This document shows positions 23,361 through 35,299 of a stretch of DNA of 64,000 nucleotides, one piece after another. The stretch's first letter is position 1, and each line of letters opens with the position of its first letter. Position numbers and translations under genes: made by a program. Source of the stretch: Apiospora phragmitis (taxonomy: Eukaryota > Ascomycota > Sordariomycetes > Amphisphaeriales > Apiosporaceae). Below the pieces are notes generated by a model. It was not told the origin of the DNA and ran no database searches. It was given only the letters and a program-made list of their open reading frames with translations. The stretch lies in assembly GCA_038363925.1 (NCBI GenBank), contig JAQQWL010000005.1, forward strand, positions 4,092,001 through 4,156,000, written 5' to 3'.

Positions 23361-26257
23361 TTCCACCTTGTGCGCCTCGATGACAAGAAGTTGCCCATGG
23401 TCCGCCGCCAACCAGCTGTCAGCACTTCCACTGCAGCTTGGAATAACTTTGTCTTTCTGAAAGACTTGGAGCTTGCGATAGCTGTCGATGTCAGAACCAT
23501 TGGCAAGTTGCGAAAGTGGCTACGCAACATGGTCATCGTAGGCCCTGCACAGCCCCTAAAGCCCCTCGTCAAAGCCTTTGGTGGTCAGATGATTGGGTAA
23601 GTTTGACACTCACTTCCCAGCACTTGCTTACTGCCATGACAGTTTGCTAACCGAATCTCTCTAGCCTGACCTTTGACATGTCCAAGCTCGGCGCCGTCTT
23701 GGCTCCAGGTGCCATGGACGATCCGCAGTCCGTACGCTACAACCTTGGCGGCAATCGAGGACCGGACATGTACCAACCTGTGTTCTGGCCCCGCCAGGCA
23801 CATGAATTAGCAGGCCTAGCTGCCGTCGCCGAAGCTGAAGAGGTCTCGTGGCTGGCACGGGATGCTGAGCGCATGCGGAATGTGGCATTGGACGCCTGGG
23901 CAGTCGATGCGGAACCGCGGAGCCGCCAGCTGACGGAGGACATCGACAAATATGATGTGATCGTCAAGCTGAACGATGAGGTGCCCAGACCATCGTTAGA
24001 TACCTTTTGAAACCAGGATCCAATGTCAAGATCTATTCCGAGGCGCCTGTCAAGGGCAGTAAGTTTGAAGACAGCCGCTACTCCCGTGGCGAAATTATGT
24101 CGCTGGATTCCCCCCAGGTTCTGCAGGGCGGCAGCCAAGCCGTGTCTAGCACAATGCAAATCCGTAAGTCAATTCCGTGATGGCCAATACTCGTTTGTCC
24201 TTCCCTACTAACTGGTGACATAGGGATGCATTGTCTGCCCTCCCATGACATCGCCTTTGAGCCCCAGCAAACCTGGCTGGGCTTCTTCGATCCATGCGCA
24301 ACGCAAAGCAATTGATCAGCTGTTGCCGAGACTTTATGGGTAGCAGAAGAGTCGACGAAATCGAATGCGAAGTAGGCGTGGAGCTCGCTTTGCCCACTAT
24401 CGAAGGAACCCATCCCCGGCTGTTATCACGTCACGCCCAGCCCTTTGTTGCGACTACCAAGAGTAGACAGAACATGCAGGCCATTCTGACGGGATACGAC
24501 ATGCTCCCTGAGAAGGCGACATACAGAAGCTGGATGCATGGTATCCAGATGGATGATTTCGTGGCTCTGTCGTCCTGTCTGGATCCGCAGGCCCGAACTC
24601 AGTTACACAAAGCCCTCCAGGGGGTCCCAACGATGTACTCTTCGTCCAAGGCCCGGCGGGCACCGGCAAGACGCAAGAAGCTGCCGTCGCCATCTTGAGT
24701 GCTGCTGCGTCTGGCGAACGTGTCGTGGCCACTGCGTACTCGAACGCCTCTACATGCTCTATGGTGGCCAAGTTATCTCACACTCTGTCCACTGTGACTC
24801 TGCCCAAAGCGTTCCCGCCTATCCTCTTCGTCCATTACCAGCATGTCATCTCGCGTGTCCACGAGATGGTTTCGCACATCATCCAAGCCCAGGCTTCCTG
24901 TATGACAGTCCTCCAGTAGAAATGGAGCGATACCACAAAAGCCGCAAATTCGAACTTCAAAGGCAGTGTTGCTTTTTGGGTCATGGGCATGCTCGACACC
25001 GTCGAGCATCATTTGATTGACAGAAACGCTCGTAGTGTTCTGGAAGAGTTGATTAAGGATTCTGCGATGGCGTCTGTCGTTCTCAAAGCCAAGGCTCTCA
25101 TGGAGAAACGTGATTGGGACAACGCTCTCCAGAAGACATTTGTTTGGAATGACAACGAGAAGGACCGTAACCACATGGTCCATCTTTTGCACACCATGGC
25201 CAATATGGTCATTCGTCGCGCCGACATCCTTGCAGTCACGATCAACAGTGCCCAAGACAGCCTGGTCAAGAGCATCGTGCACTCCGCCAACTTGGTGGTC
25301 ATCGATGAAGCTGCGCAAGCCCCTGCTGGCAGCCTGCTAAAAGTATGGAACGGGCAGAAGCTGGTCATTGTCGGTGATTACAAGCAGTTGCCGCCTGCCT
25401 GGCAGACCGAGCATGAACTCGTTATGACGTGCGACGGTATCAAGAAGCCTGTCAACAAGCTTGGTTTCTTTTACAAGCACAGCATTTTGAAATTCTTTCT
25501 TTTCGACTTGCGCTGGCCCCATCTGCCCCTGATGGTGCAGTATAGGATGAAGGAAGGTCTTGCGGATTGGGCTCTCAAACGTCATTACAAGGGAATCAAC
25601 ACGGAGAACGCCGCAGGTCCCGTACCTGATGATCTGCAGCAGATGGACCTGGAGCTGTCCAAAACGTACGGCACGGCACCCAGCCCGACCGGCAAGATTT
25701 TGCCGATGTTCCTTCATGTCCCTGAGAGCAAGGTGGCCGTCATTGGTGCCAGCATGTCGAAGAAAAACGACAAGCAGGAAGAGGTTTGTGTCGAGCTGGT
25801 TCACTATCTCATCGACCGAGGCTATAAGCTGGAAGACATCGGCGTTGTTGCCCCCTACTCTGCACAAGTGCGAACCATCCAGGAAATTATTCACGAACTG
25901 GCCCCCAGTTCTGTCTTCATCGGTACTGTCGATCTCTTCCAAGGCTCAGACCGCAAGGTAGTGATCTATGTCATGACAGGCACTCGTGAGACAGGTCCTG
26001 GCTTCGCAGGCAAAACGGAGCGACACGTCGTGGCGACAACTCGAGCCACTGATTACCTCTTTGTTTTGGGCGACAAGGATATTCTGGCGACCCCTGGCCC
26101 GATTGCTCCCTCGCAGAGAACCCCTTGGCAGCAGCAATGCGCCGAGCGGCCCAGCCAAAGTAACATGACGGCGCTGCGTGGCTGGTTGGACGATGCCAGG
26201 GTCGCCCGCAGAATTGGATCGGTCGATCACAAGGCCGGTGGTAACCTCAACTGGTAG
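23361..26257 (+). pseudogene. UPF1-like (SF1) helicase gene, 5'-truncated and broken
   Basis: Starts abruptly at the transposon end with FHLVRLDDKKLPMVRR. An intron at 23597-23664 joins ..GGQMIG to LTFDMSKLGAVL in frame, and another probably spans 24164-24223. Helicase motifs follow in order: Walker A GPAGTGKT near 24650, motif II DEAA near 25305, motif III GDYKQLPP near 25375, YRMKEGL, motif V VDLFQGSDRKVV, motif VI VATTRA, ending at 26257. From 24983 the frame is clean for 424 codons. Upstream there are at least two one-base shifts (near 23984, 24626) and a TAG at 24917-24919 where CAG would fit. The family covers RNA/DNA helicases related to UPF1 and ZNFX1. The N-terminal part is missing, so it is probably not functional, unless the shifts are sequence errors and the 5' end lies elsewhere. 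Confidence 0.75.
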
Positions 26258-27412
26258 AGGTTTTTGCAGATGTATAATGATGGTGGAGAATGGAAACTGG
26301 CTTTTTAGACAGATTGCAAGATAAATTGCAATACAGGTTCAGATAGGCAATTGACAACTCAGAATCCCTGAGCACATGATTAAATTGTTTTTTAGTATTT
26401 GACCTATCTCGTGACTTGTGGTACTATTTAGAAAACACCAGAATAGTGTCATATTCTTATCATGCGGTGTTGGACATCGTCCAAATTGGTGAGCCACATG
26501 GATGGCCAGAGCTGCACCATACGCCTGTTGATACCACAGATTCGATAGGCAGCGAGTTGGCCGGATCCAAGGTATGTGCCATGTATCTTTCGTGACTTGA
26601 CGGGCGGAGGTGGATCGACGATGATCCTGATAACCGCTCTGGCTGTAGCCCGTAAAGCGCAATATGTTGTTATCGTTGCAACGCGAGGTGGCTTCGAGCC
26701 GCACTGTCTGAGAAAGTTTGGATGAACGACGGTCTGTCTTCTTTTTTGGCTTCTTTCTTGGCCCTTTGCTTGGCTCCTTGCTTGGCTCCTGGCTTGGAAG
26801 ATTGCTTATAAGAATTGCTTGGAGGAACTGGCGCAGAGCACAGCCGATGGACGAGGGATCTTCAGAATAGGATAGTCAGCAGTTTGTCATGGAGCCAGAT
26901 TCACAAATGATAGCATCCAGGCTTCGAAGCAAGTGCCATCTTCAGAGAGAGAAGGCCGGGTTCCAGCATACCTTCTTCTAGCAAGACATACCTGCATAGA
27001 GATCCTGCAAGGTCGAGGGGCAACCTTGGACAGTGATCAAGCGGCGTGTTCTCGCGATCACTTCATGTCTTCATGGTTTCTGATAAACTGCGACAAACAT
27101 TGTTAGCGTCTCACCTCTAGAGAGAGAGGGATGTACTGGCTTACTTTCTGCTGAGGTTGTTGCTAGACGACGGGCCCTGGGTGGGCAAGAGTGACAGGAC
27201 CGCCTTCGCATGTGGTCTCATAGGATTTGGGGGTCGTATCATCTCTCAAGGGAGGCGTCGTCGTCTTGGGAATCTACGCCAGCCATTGTTCTCGGCCCAG
27301 GTATCAAGCTAGCCGGCTTTCGTTACACGCACTCAACCTCAACCTTACACAAAATCAAGAGCGGGCGACGATTTTCATTGAGGGCTCGTGAATTAACTAT
27401 TTCATATTTATT
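26258..27412. other. Intergenic, no supported gene
   Basis: No recognised gene. Near 26750-26800 an imperfect repeat of CTTGGCTCC-type units encodes Lys/Ala-rich residues on the minus strand, without further support as coding. Confidence 0.45.
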
Positions 27413-28244
27413 CTAGAGAACCAAGCCCATTAGACTAGCAGCAAATAGAACACCCGCGAACACGCCCTTCCGAGTCCCACTGCTGGTCTCGCTGGGGCTG
27501 GCAGGGCTGGCGGGGCTTTATGTGGAAGCACCTGTGGTAGATGGCTGGGGACTTGATGTTGAAGTGACTGTGGTAGATGACTCGAAGGTGACAGCAGTGG
27601 GAGAGCTAGACGACCAGTCTGACGACGGCGCAGTGGTGGGCCATACAACATATATATCAGTCGAGCTCTTTCGAGCCGGCTCAGCATAGTCTTCGGTGGC
27701 GTGGATGGTGAAGGAGGTGGGGCCCGTGTACTTCTGCACCGTCTGCTCCTTCGTGTCGTCGTCCTCATCGGGCCCCTCGGTTGTCCTCGTCAGGGCGGCG
27801 GCGGGGATGACGAAGCGTCCTGTATTCCCGGCCTTGGGCGAACTCACGGACAAGACCAGTCCGCCGTCGTCCGACTTGGTCACCGCGATCCGGAAAGACC
27901 CGCAATCGCTCTCTTTGAGGGCGGGCAAATCGCCGTGGTCCGAATCGACATTCTTGGTGCCACAGTTCATCCCATAATAGGGATCGTCGTAGTAGCTATC
28001 CACGGTATTGTCCAAGGGGACAATGTCGTACCTGGAGTTTGTCAGTGGCAAATCAACCAGGGAATACGTAAGGGGTATGGGAGACGGACACACAGTAGCT
28101 GACTCCGCCCGAGTACATGCCTCCGGCCATGCAGCGTGCCTCGAAATCGCTAATCTCGAATTGCAGGTCGGTAGATGAGCGACCGCCGTTGTTGGTTGCT
28201 GCCAAGGCCATGGGCATGAGGGTGGCGGCAGTCGTGTACATCAT
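27413..28244 (-). CDS. Secreted protein with probable GPI-anchor signal behind an in-frame stop
   Basis: Exon 1 28244-28090 starts with a signal-like MMYTTAATLMPMALA. An intron (28089-28032, GT..AG) is followed by exon 2 from 28031. The joined frame gives 222 residues ending STTGAST at the TAA 27520-27518. The same frame stays open for 34 more codons to the TAG at 27415-27413. That extension ends SSGTRKGVFAGVLFAASL and three more hydrophobic residues, a textbook GPI-attachment signal. The mature domain has four cysteines, an acidic loop, and a long Ser/Thr-rich stalk, as in GPI-anchored wall proteins. No family is recognised. Either the TAA is a mutation or error (CAA would fit) that releases the protein, or readthrough gives two forms. 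The donor GTCCGT is the splice choice that keeps frame. Confidence 0.6.
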
Positions 28245-30220
28245 CTTGTTATTAGGCCGAGTTCCGATGTATGTATACGAGTATAACGAGTGAAAAAGTT
28301 GGGGGTAAATGAGTTTAGTGGTAACAGTATTGTTCGGCTGGCGGCGACAGGAACCATCTAGTAAAGTCGAGCGAGGGCATCGTAGTATATTATATTAATA
28401 GCCGGGGGCTAGTCTTCCCTCACGTGCAAAACATGCGGCCAAGAACGGGGCAGGTCCACTTTCGGCGGCGCGATCTCGCCGAGGCTCGCTTGGGATTGGA
28501 AGTGGTCACTTTCCGGCTCGGAGGATTCAAGAGCCGCGACCATACTCTACTCTCCTTCCTGCCTAACTTGGTCCAGACCTTCAGGGGTGAGGGCGCTTAC
28601 AACTCGGCCATGACTCATGAATACCCTAGTGGTCCCCTTGTACTATAGCTGACATTGCCCTGCCTTGCCAGCGTTGTTAGCCGTCTTAGTAATACCCCTC
28701 CTAACAATCTAACCCTGGAATCGTGGGAATCCTCGCCCAGCGTCTTTGTTCCACGCGCGCCTAACGCCATTAGATCGCTTTAGTCTCTCTCCGTTTACTC
28801 GCCGGCGACGGCTTCTTCCACGATTGCCTTGATGACGGGGCTGGTGAAGGCATCGGGCGTGGAGGGGGCCTCAAGGGAGGCGATGGTACCCGCTGGTTAT
28901 CGGCTATTTACATTAGATACGGGATGTAATACAAAGGAGCTGTGACGCGAAGCCAACCGCAGGCAGTCTGACACTTTGGTGCTAGGTATGACTGTACCAT
29001 CCAGTCGACACTTTGGGCTGAGAAGTTCAGAGTTAAGAGTATACCGATGCAAAACTGGCCAAGATGCTCGCGAAGTATCTGTCTCGTACGACTACGCATG
29101 TAAAAGGTAAGGAGGGCTCTCGCCAACTTTAAGGATGGGCCATTGACCACGAACCGTGTTGACGATGATATAGTCTTCCCCATCGCGGCACACCGAAAAT
29201 TTTCATCTGCCGAGTCTACGGGGGCAAAGCGTCATGCTCTTCGTACCCTTTCTGGGCTGAGTACTGCACTCTGCCATATGGGAAAGTATCTGCATGAGTT
29301 ACAGTTCCTACTTATTACGGTAGCTAGTTAGGTTTAGTGTGGCCGTGCGCATTGTGGCCACAAAACCGGCGTTCCGCCGGCGACTCGCCCATGGGGACCT
29401 TTCGTCCCTCGTGCATCAACAATATACCCAATAGAACCACAACGGTACGGTCCTGTGACACTACTCCTGCGATACCTTGGCCCAGCATCCATAACAGAAA
29501 GCCCATGATGACTGGTATTGGCCATGGCGATCACCAAGGTTACAAAGCGTCCCTCTTGAACATATGGTACTTGGTAGAAGATAATCTCCAGACCATGAGG
29601 CATAAAACCCCATGTATAGGGAGCTGTGACCTTAAATGAGCGTTAGTCAGTTGGCAACAGGTCGATTTCAGCTTCGCCGAGCTGCTGAGCAGGCATAGTT
29701 AACGACCAGACCACGGAGGCATAGTACACCAGAGCCCACAGTGTTAGTACATAGTCTCAGCGCTTTTTTGCGGAGACTGTACTTAGTATTTCCGACGAGG
29801 ATGCATCGGGGATGTTCCGGGAAGGTTGCTTGTTACATAAGTTATAGGCCCCTTGTTCATGGCTAGCTGTGTAGCTTCTAGGGCGTCTGTATGCCCCCGA
29901 GGGATACAGCCTATAGACTGCTTGCTCGTGTTTCCCTCTCCTGGCCTCGCTGATATGATGAAGCTTTCCAGCCCATATTGTTGTCACGGGACTCAGATTA
30001 AGTATTGGATTGGTATGTGACCTAACACGGGAGAACGCCTACGAGTTTTGAGAAAAGATAAACCTCTATTTGGTTGATCCGCTACAAGCTGGCCTGTTTA
30101 AGCAAGTAAAAATGATCTCTCCTTAGTCAAAGCCCAGAAATCGACCGGCACGAACGTTAGGTACCAGTCAAGAAGCCGAAACTTTCAAAGGCTTTTTATC
30201 CAAAAATAAGAAAAAAGTAC
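28245..30220. other. Intergenic with one possible gene scrap
   Basis: Nearly 2 kb without a supported gene apart from the short fragment at 28798-28893 (listed separately). Confidence 0.4.
28798..28893 (-). pseudogene. Possible C-terminal gene scrap
   Basis: On the minus strand about 31 codons read GTIASLEAPSTPDAFTSPVI.. to ..EEAVAGE and TAA, GC-rich and protein-like, but nothing joins it upstream. It may be the tail of a lost gene. Very uncertain. Confidence 0.2.
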
Positions 30221-30296
30221 TACGATGCGGGGAATCGAACCCCGGGCTACACGGTTCTGCAATGAGAGCGTGTAATGTTAGCCACTACACATCGGA
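30221..30296 (-). tRNA. tRNA-Glu(CTC)-like, intron-containing, possibly degenerate
   Basis: The minus strand folds as a tRNA. The acceptor TCCGATG pairs with CATCGTA with one mismatch. The T arm is CGGGGTTCGATTCCCCG. The anticodon stem ACACG/CGTGT closes a 15-base loop, which is a 7-base loop with anticodon CTC plus an ~8-base intron (TTGCAGAA). The identity elements and overall sequence resemble tRNA-Glu. The D arm is about three bases shorter than expected (TGTAGTGGCTAACATT), and the acceptor mismatch is unusual, so it may be a pseudogene. A run of six T, usable as a Pol III terminator, follows within ten bases. Confidence 0.65.
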
Positions 30297-32007
30297 TTGT
30301 TGCGTTTCGATTTATTTGTGTAGGAATCATACTTGTCTAATATTATATCTAGCACCAGGAAAGTAACCCCTGACCCTAACCAACCAACAGATGACTAAGT
30401 ACAAATCTGATAGATGTCTACAAGACCCCCCGAGACCGACAAACACTTTGAATCTTGGTCCAACCCCAGGCAGATCTTTTCGGTTCCTCCTGGGCTGATT
30501 ATGGATGGTTTCAAGACAGAGGCATATGAACCGAAAATCTCCACAAGACACTGATACGTCATGTCGGATGATAAGAAGATGTCGAGTATCTACCCATTGA
30601 CAACGCACCTTCAAGTCGCCAGCAAGAGAGTGGAGGAGATTATCCACAATATTAGGCCCAGGAACAAAGCTATTAGCAGGGACTTCATTCATGTGCCACG
30701 GATCCAGAGCAGAGCATCTCAAAAAAGGAGAAACTGAGAAGGATGCTAAGCTTATAGAACAGCCCAAGCTTATCAACGGACATATCCCCATCGTCCCCCG
30801 CGAGGAAAGTCGCCGACAAGGATAAGCTTCTGTCCGTTCCACACTTTCATGATGCAGTCGAGGGGGGGTACACCGTCGATAGTGAGTTGAGAGAATGCTC
30901 AGTGTGTCAGATGAGCCGCTGCTGCTTGTCGTCACCAACGATGATAACATCTGGTCATTCGACGTTTTCAACGTACTACAGGCGGGAACTCGGGCTGTTT
31001 TGTTGATAACCAAACCCATCACGTTTCCCCCTAAATGGTAGGCTTCTGACGATCCAGAGCCACTCCTACCTTTTTCTTATCTGTCACGATGCAAGTAATA
31101 GTGCCAAATCCCCAGGTAGCATTCCAAAGTTAGACGGACTGAAGTCCCCAAACCGCAGCCCATAACGAGATGTACTGGCGTATTGCGTGCATTCGGGGCT
31201 TTTTCGCAGTGTTGGCACGTGGACGGACACCAGCGGGATGAGACTCGATGAGCTTTTCGTGGCAGCGTCGTACAACATGGCGCCCGTCATTCGCAGCCAT
31301 GCATGACGTGGAGCCCGCAGCTGCAATGTTTACGCCGTGTAGCCTCTTGGCCAACGGATTGTGACAACTCAGAATCGCGAAATCCGGGAAGCTGCAGCTG
31401 CTGCAGTACAAACCTCAACTGGTCTAGCACCCGGATACGATGCCCTGCCTCGGGGCCGACAGACTCATCACCAGAGCCTATCCTGCTGACAGACATGTAA
31501 GTTGCAACATGTGAGTGTTTCCAGCGAAACCTCGGGCGTGCCGAGCCTTCATTGCCCAGTGCTTATATCAAGCCCTGTCTCGAAGGAGTGTGCTTTGGTA
31601 TCATATATGGATGGTCCAGGTTTGAAGGAAGGAAGACCGGTGTATGAGATCTTGAACAGCTTGGAAATTAGGAAACGTCGAGAGCCCCGGTTTTGGACCC
31701 GGATACAAGTCGACCTAGGTAAGGTTGACCCCAGCCCTGGGATTGGTTGTCAATCCCCGGACTGGTCCGACGGCGAGAAGTACCCCCTTGCTTCTTGATA
31801 CAGGTAAAATAGGAAACTCAACTCCTTGCATGCCCGGCACCAAACATGGACGAGATGCAGGATACATGAAGTGTGGGAAACTCCGGGAATTTATCAGGCC
31901 ACTGTCATCATGCCGCCGGCAATATATGAATACACAGCCGCTGCCCGTCCAAGGGTTCTCCTCAACTGCCACTTTTATTTGCCCTCCTGTATCGGAACCC
32001 GGAAAAC
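30297..32007. other. Intergenic, no supported gene
   Basis: About 1.7 kb. A 231-codon minus-strand frame (31022-30327) is open but has no signal, motif or coding-type composition and is not called. The right end holds the tyrosinase promoter. Confidence 0.4.
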
Positions 32008-33382
32008 ATGCATTGGGCTCAGTGGGCGACTTTCGTTGGTGGCGCTGTGGCGGTGGTCATGCCGGCAGTCGCAGCAGCGCCTCCTCCCAAACCACAGTAC
32101 ACACCACCGTTGAGCGGGATTCCTATGCCGGTAGAGTTTCAGGTGCTACAAGACAGATACCATGAGCAGATCTTGGGGTCGTTGGGGACGCAAGGTTGCA
32201 CAAACGACAGCATCGCCAAAAGGCGGTCGTGGTAAGCTCATTCCATTCTAATTAAATGCTCCCGATCAGGCAAATCGATGCGCGACATCTACTGAATCAT
32301 TTCAAAATCAAAATCAGGGACGATCTAGACGATGAGACCAGAAAAGATTATATCCGTGCCGTGCACTGTCTGGCGAGCAAGCCGGCACTCACGGACAAGT
32401 CGTTGGCTCCTGGCGCTGTCAACCGCCTCGATGATTTCACCTACATCCACATCAACCAAACCAACATCATCCACCAATCGGTAAGTGACGCAACCGTCTT
32501 CCAAAGCCTGTTGATGTGATATGATGTGCTGAATGAGAGTCACCTTTCCCCTAGGGCTACCTCCTCCCCTGGCACCGTCTGTTCATGTGGCAGCTGGAAG
32601 AGGCCCTGCGCAACGAGTGCGGCTACAAAGACTACTTGCCCTACTGGGACAACGCGCGCTTCTCGGCCGACCAGAGCAAGTCGCGCGTCTGGGACGGCAA
32701 CGCGACCACCTCGTTCGGCGGCAACGGCGCCCCTCGCACACCGCCCGTTGAGGGCGGCCCTGACAGCACCAGGCTGCTGCTGCTCCCGGGTCTCGCCGTC
32801 GAATTCTGGCTTCCCATGCCCCTCGGTACGGGCGGCGGGTGCGTAACGACGGGCCCTTTTACCAACCTGACGCTGACGCTGGGTCCCGTGGCGAAACCGG
32901 TGCGGGACACGGCCAACAAGTACGGTTATCTCCCAACACGGCGGTGCCTGGCGCGGAGCTTCGACCCGGGATACACGGGCGGCGCGTCGCTGACGTGGGC
33001 GAACGCGACCTCCATTCTATCCTCGGGCGACATCGGCCAATTCCGCGACGGGATCGAGCGGCTGTGGCACCGGCAGTCGCACACCTTCATCGGCGGCGAC
33101 GGCGCGGACCCCTTCTCGCCGACCAACGACCCGGCCTTCTACGTGCTGCACGCCCAGATCGACCGGCTGTGGGCCATCTGGCAGGGGCAGGATTTGCAGA
33201 CCAGAACCTACGCCATCGCGGGCAACCGCACCTTCTTCGGGATCCCGCTCGACTACGCCCCGGACGTGCCGCCGTCGCTAGCTACCATTGAGGATCGCAT
33301 GGAGATGGGGTTGGGCGGACGGCCGCTGGCGAGGGAGGGGATGCCGACGACGGAGTTGGGTCGATGTTACATCTACGTGTGA
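32008..33382 (+). CDS. Short secreted tyrosinase / catechol oxidase
   Basis: Exons 32008-32231, 32318-32480 and 32555-33382 give 404 residues. The first acceptor was chosen at 32317 because it joins KRRSW to DDLDDETRKDYIRAV, as in the family. A signal peptide (MHWAQWATFVGGAVAVVMPA) precedes the domain. CuA histidines lie in YIHINQT, IIHQS and LPWHRLF; CuB histidines in LWHRQSHTFIGG and FYVLHAQIDRLW. It is a type-3 copper enzyme that oxidises mono- or diphenols to quinones, used in melanin or phenolic metabolism. The length and secretion signal resemble the short extracellular catechol oxidases (AoCO4-like), which lack the C-terminal cap domain of intracellular tyrosinases. The exact substrate cannot be read from sequence. 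Confidence 0.92.
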
Positions 33383-34536
33383 TCGGGATAACCCAATATG
33401 ATCGCGATGACGAATATGTTGATCCTTGGTGATCTCGAACCGCAACGCTGTATAGATCTGGGGCAGGCGATTTTACAATAGTTTGTCTCAATAGTTCCCG
33501 GTGGCTTTGTCAAGGGACAGTTAGTCTCTTGGAATGGATATTTAGATCAATACATACAAGGCGGTTTCCTGTGAGCTTTGTCTCAAGTCCATCATTGTAA
33601 CAACCAAGATTTTGTTCTTAAGGGTGTCACCTCAGAACCGAGTTGTGCAATTGATGAAATAGCAGGACCTGAGTCAGATTATTCTAATGCAATCTATGTA
33701 TATGTGCATGCAGGAGTTACAGAGAGACATTGAGCTTGCTGCCCATGCCCCTTTTTCGTTGTTTGCCCACAAATCGGTGTAATAGTCGAGATTTTGCAGA
33801 AGTCAATCAACTAAAAGGGGAGCTCAAATGAGGGGCGGCGTATCTGCCGAGCAGTTGGAAATCTAGAAAACAGAGAGACGGGTACCGAGGGTAAGCAGCC
33901 TGGTATGAATGGACAGTTTCGGTTGTCATCAAAACCATCGTGTCCAAAGACTCATTGGAGGACCTGAGTTGATCATACCACCGCATCTCTCGGCGTCATG
34001 GCATACAACTGAATGCAACTGGGAATCATGCTAACCGATATCAGCTGCCATATGATGAGCAACCAGTCCAATAGAGCGTGTCATCATACGATGCAACTAC
34101 AAAAACCACTTATCAATATGCCAATCTGTGAAGGTGGACACTCAGACACGTAGACACGGGCTGGCCATCATGCGACACACAACTTCATGATGTAGATAAG
34201 GAAACCGACTTGTTGCCTCGTATTAATAGAACTCACACGATCCCCGTCACATCGGCCCAATGCGCTGTGATAGGCCACTCGGCTATATGCCAAGTTATTC
34301 GACTTTAACCGTGGCCACTAATATCTTGGGACGTTGCATTTCTCGGGACCAGACCGTTTAACAACACGCCCGAATAGGAAAGCCAAGAGATCTCCAGATC
34401 CGCTCCGTGGGTGCCACCAACTACATATGCCTCCATATCCTTCCGCCGCAGATCTATGAGGTTCTCCCCAAGCCATCAAGAATTGGTAACTTGAACTAAC
34501 TCGCTCAACCTCAGCTTGTTCACTGTCTTTCTCAAC
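33383..34536. other. Intergenic
   Basis: 1.15 kb between two rightward secreted-enzyme genes. No gene seen; it should hold the tyrosinase 3' end and the AA9 promoter. Confidence 0.45.
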
Positions 34537-35299
34537 ATGAAGTCCGCAACCATCACGGCGCTTCTCGCCTCGGCGGCTTCGGCACACTGTACGCAAACAC
34601 CCCACCCCTCAGACGTCTCTCCCCTCCTACCGCATGAGTAATAACTAACCTGCTTTTCCCACCCTTCCTGCAGACACCTTCCCCAAGGTCTCGGGCACGA
34701 GCGACTGGGCCGTAGTGCGCAAAACACAAAACTGGCAGAGCAACGGCCCCGTCACGGACGTGTCCTCGACGGCGATCCGCTGCTACCAGCTCTCGGGCGG
34801 CGCCTCGGGCGTGACCAACGTGCAGGCGGGCGGCAGCGTGACCTGGAACTCGTCCCCGGGCCTCTTCCACCCGGGCGCCATGTCGGCCTACATGGCCAAG
34901 GTCCCCCAGGGCGCCGACGTCAAGACCTGGGACGGCAGCGGCAGCGTCTGGTTCAAGGTGTACCAGGACATGCCCGCGAGCGCCAACGGCGGGTACTCGT
35001 GGTCGTCCGAGGGCAAGTCGAGTTTCACGCTGCCCGTGCCGCAGTGCTTGGCCGAGGGCGACTACCTCTACCGCATCGAGCACGTCGCCCTGCACGGCGC
35101 CTCGAGCCCCGGCGGCGCCCAGTTCTACATCTCGTGCGCGCAGGTGCACGTCTCGGGCGGGTCGGGCGCCAAGACGCCCAGCAACCTTGTTGCGTTCCCG
35201 GGGGCCTACAAGGCGTCCGACCCCGGTCTCGCCGTTAACATCTACAACACGGGCGGCAAGGCCTACCAGCCCGCCGGGCCGAGCGTGTTCCAGTGTTAG
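34537..35299 (+). CDS. AA9 lytic polysaccharide monooxygenase
   Basis: Exons 34537-34588 and 34674-35299 give 225 residues. The intron splits the codon just after the mature N-terminal His, so cleavage of MKSATITALLASAASA leaves HYTFPKV.., placing His1 of the copper histidine brace exactly at the N-terminus. The second brace His lies in SPGLFHPGAMSAYMAKVP and the axial Tyr in GGAQFYISCAQVHV, both diagnostic for AA9. It oxidatively cleaves cellulose or related beta-1,4-glucans outside the cell, using an external electron donor. The single domain ends at VFQC with no CBM1. C1 or C4 regioselectivity cannot be judged. A cytochrome able to donate electrons is encoded at 54.4-55.2 kb. Confidence 0.95.

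Noticed and set aside
30327..31022. 231-codon minus-strand frame
   Set aside because: Long, but with no recognisable motif, no signal peptide and no coding-type composition; treated as chance.
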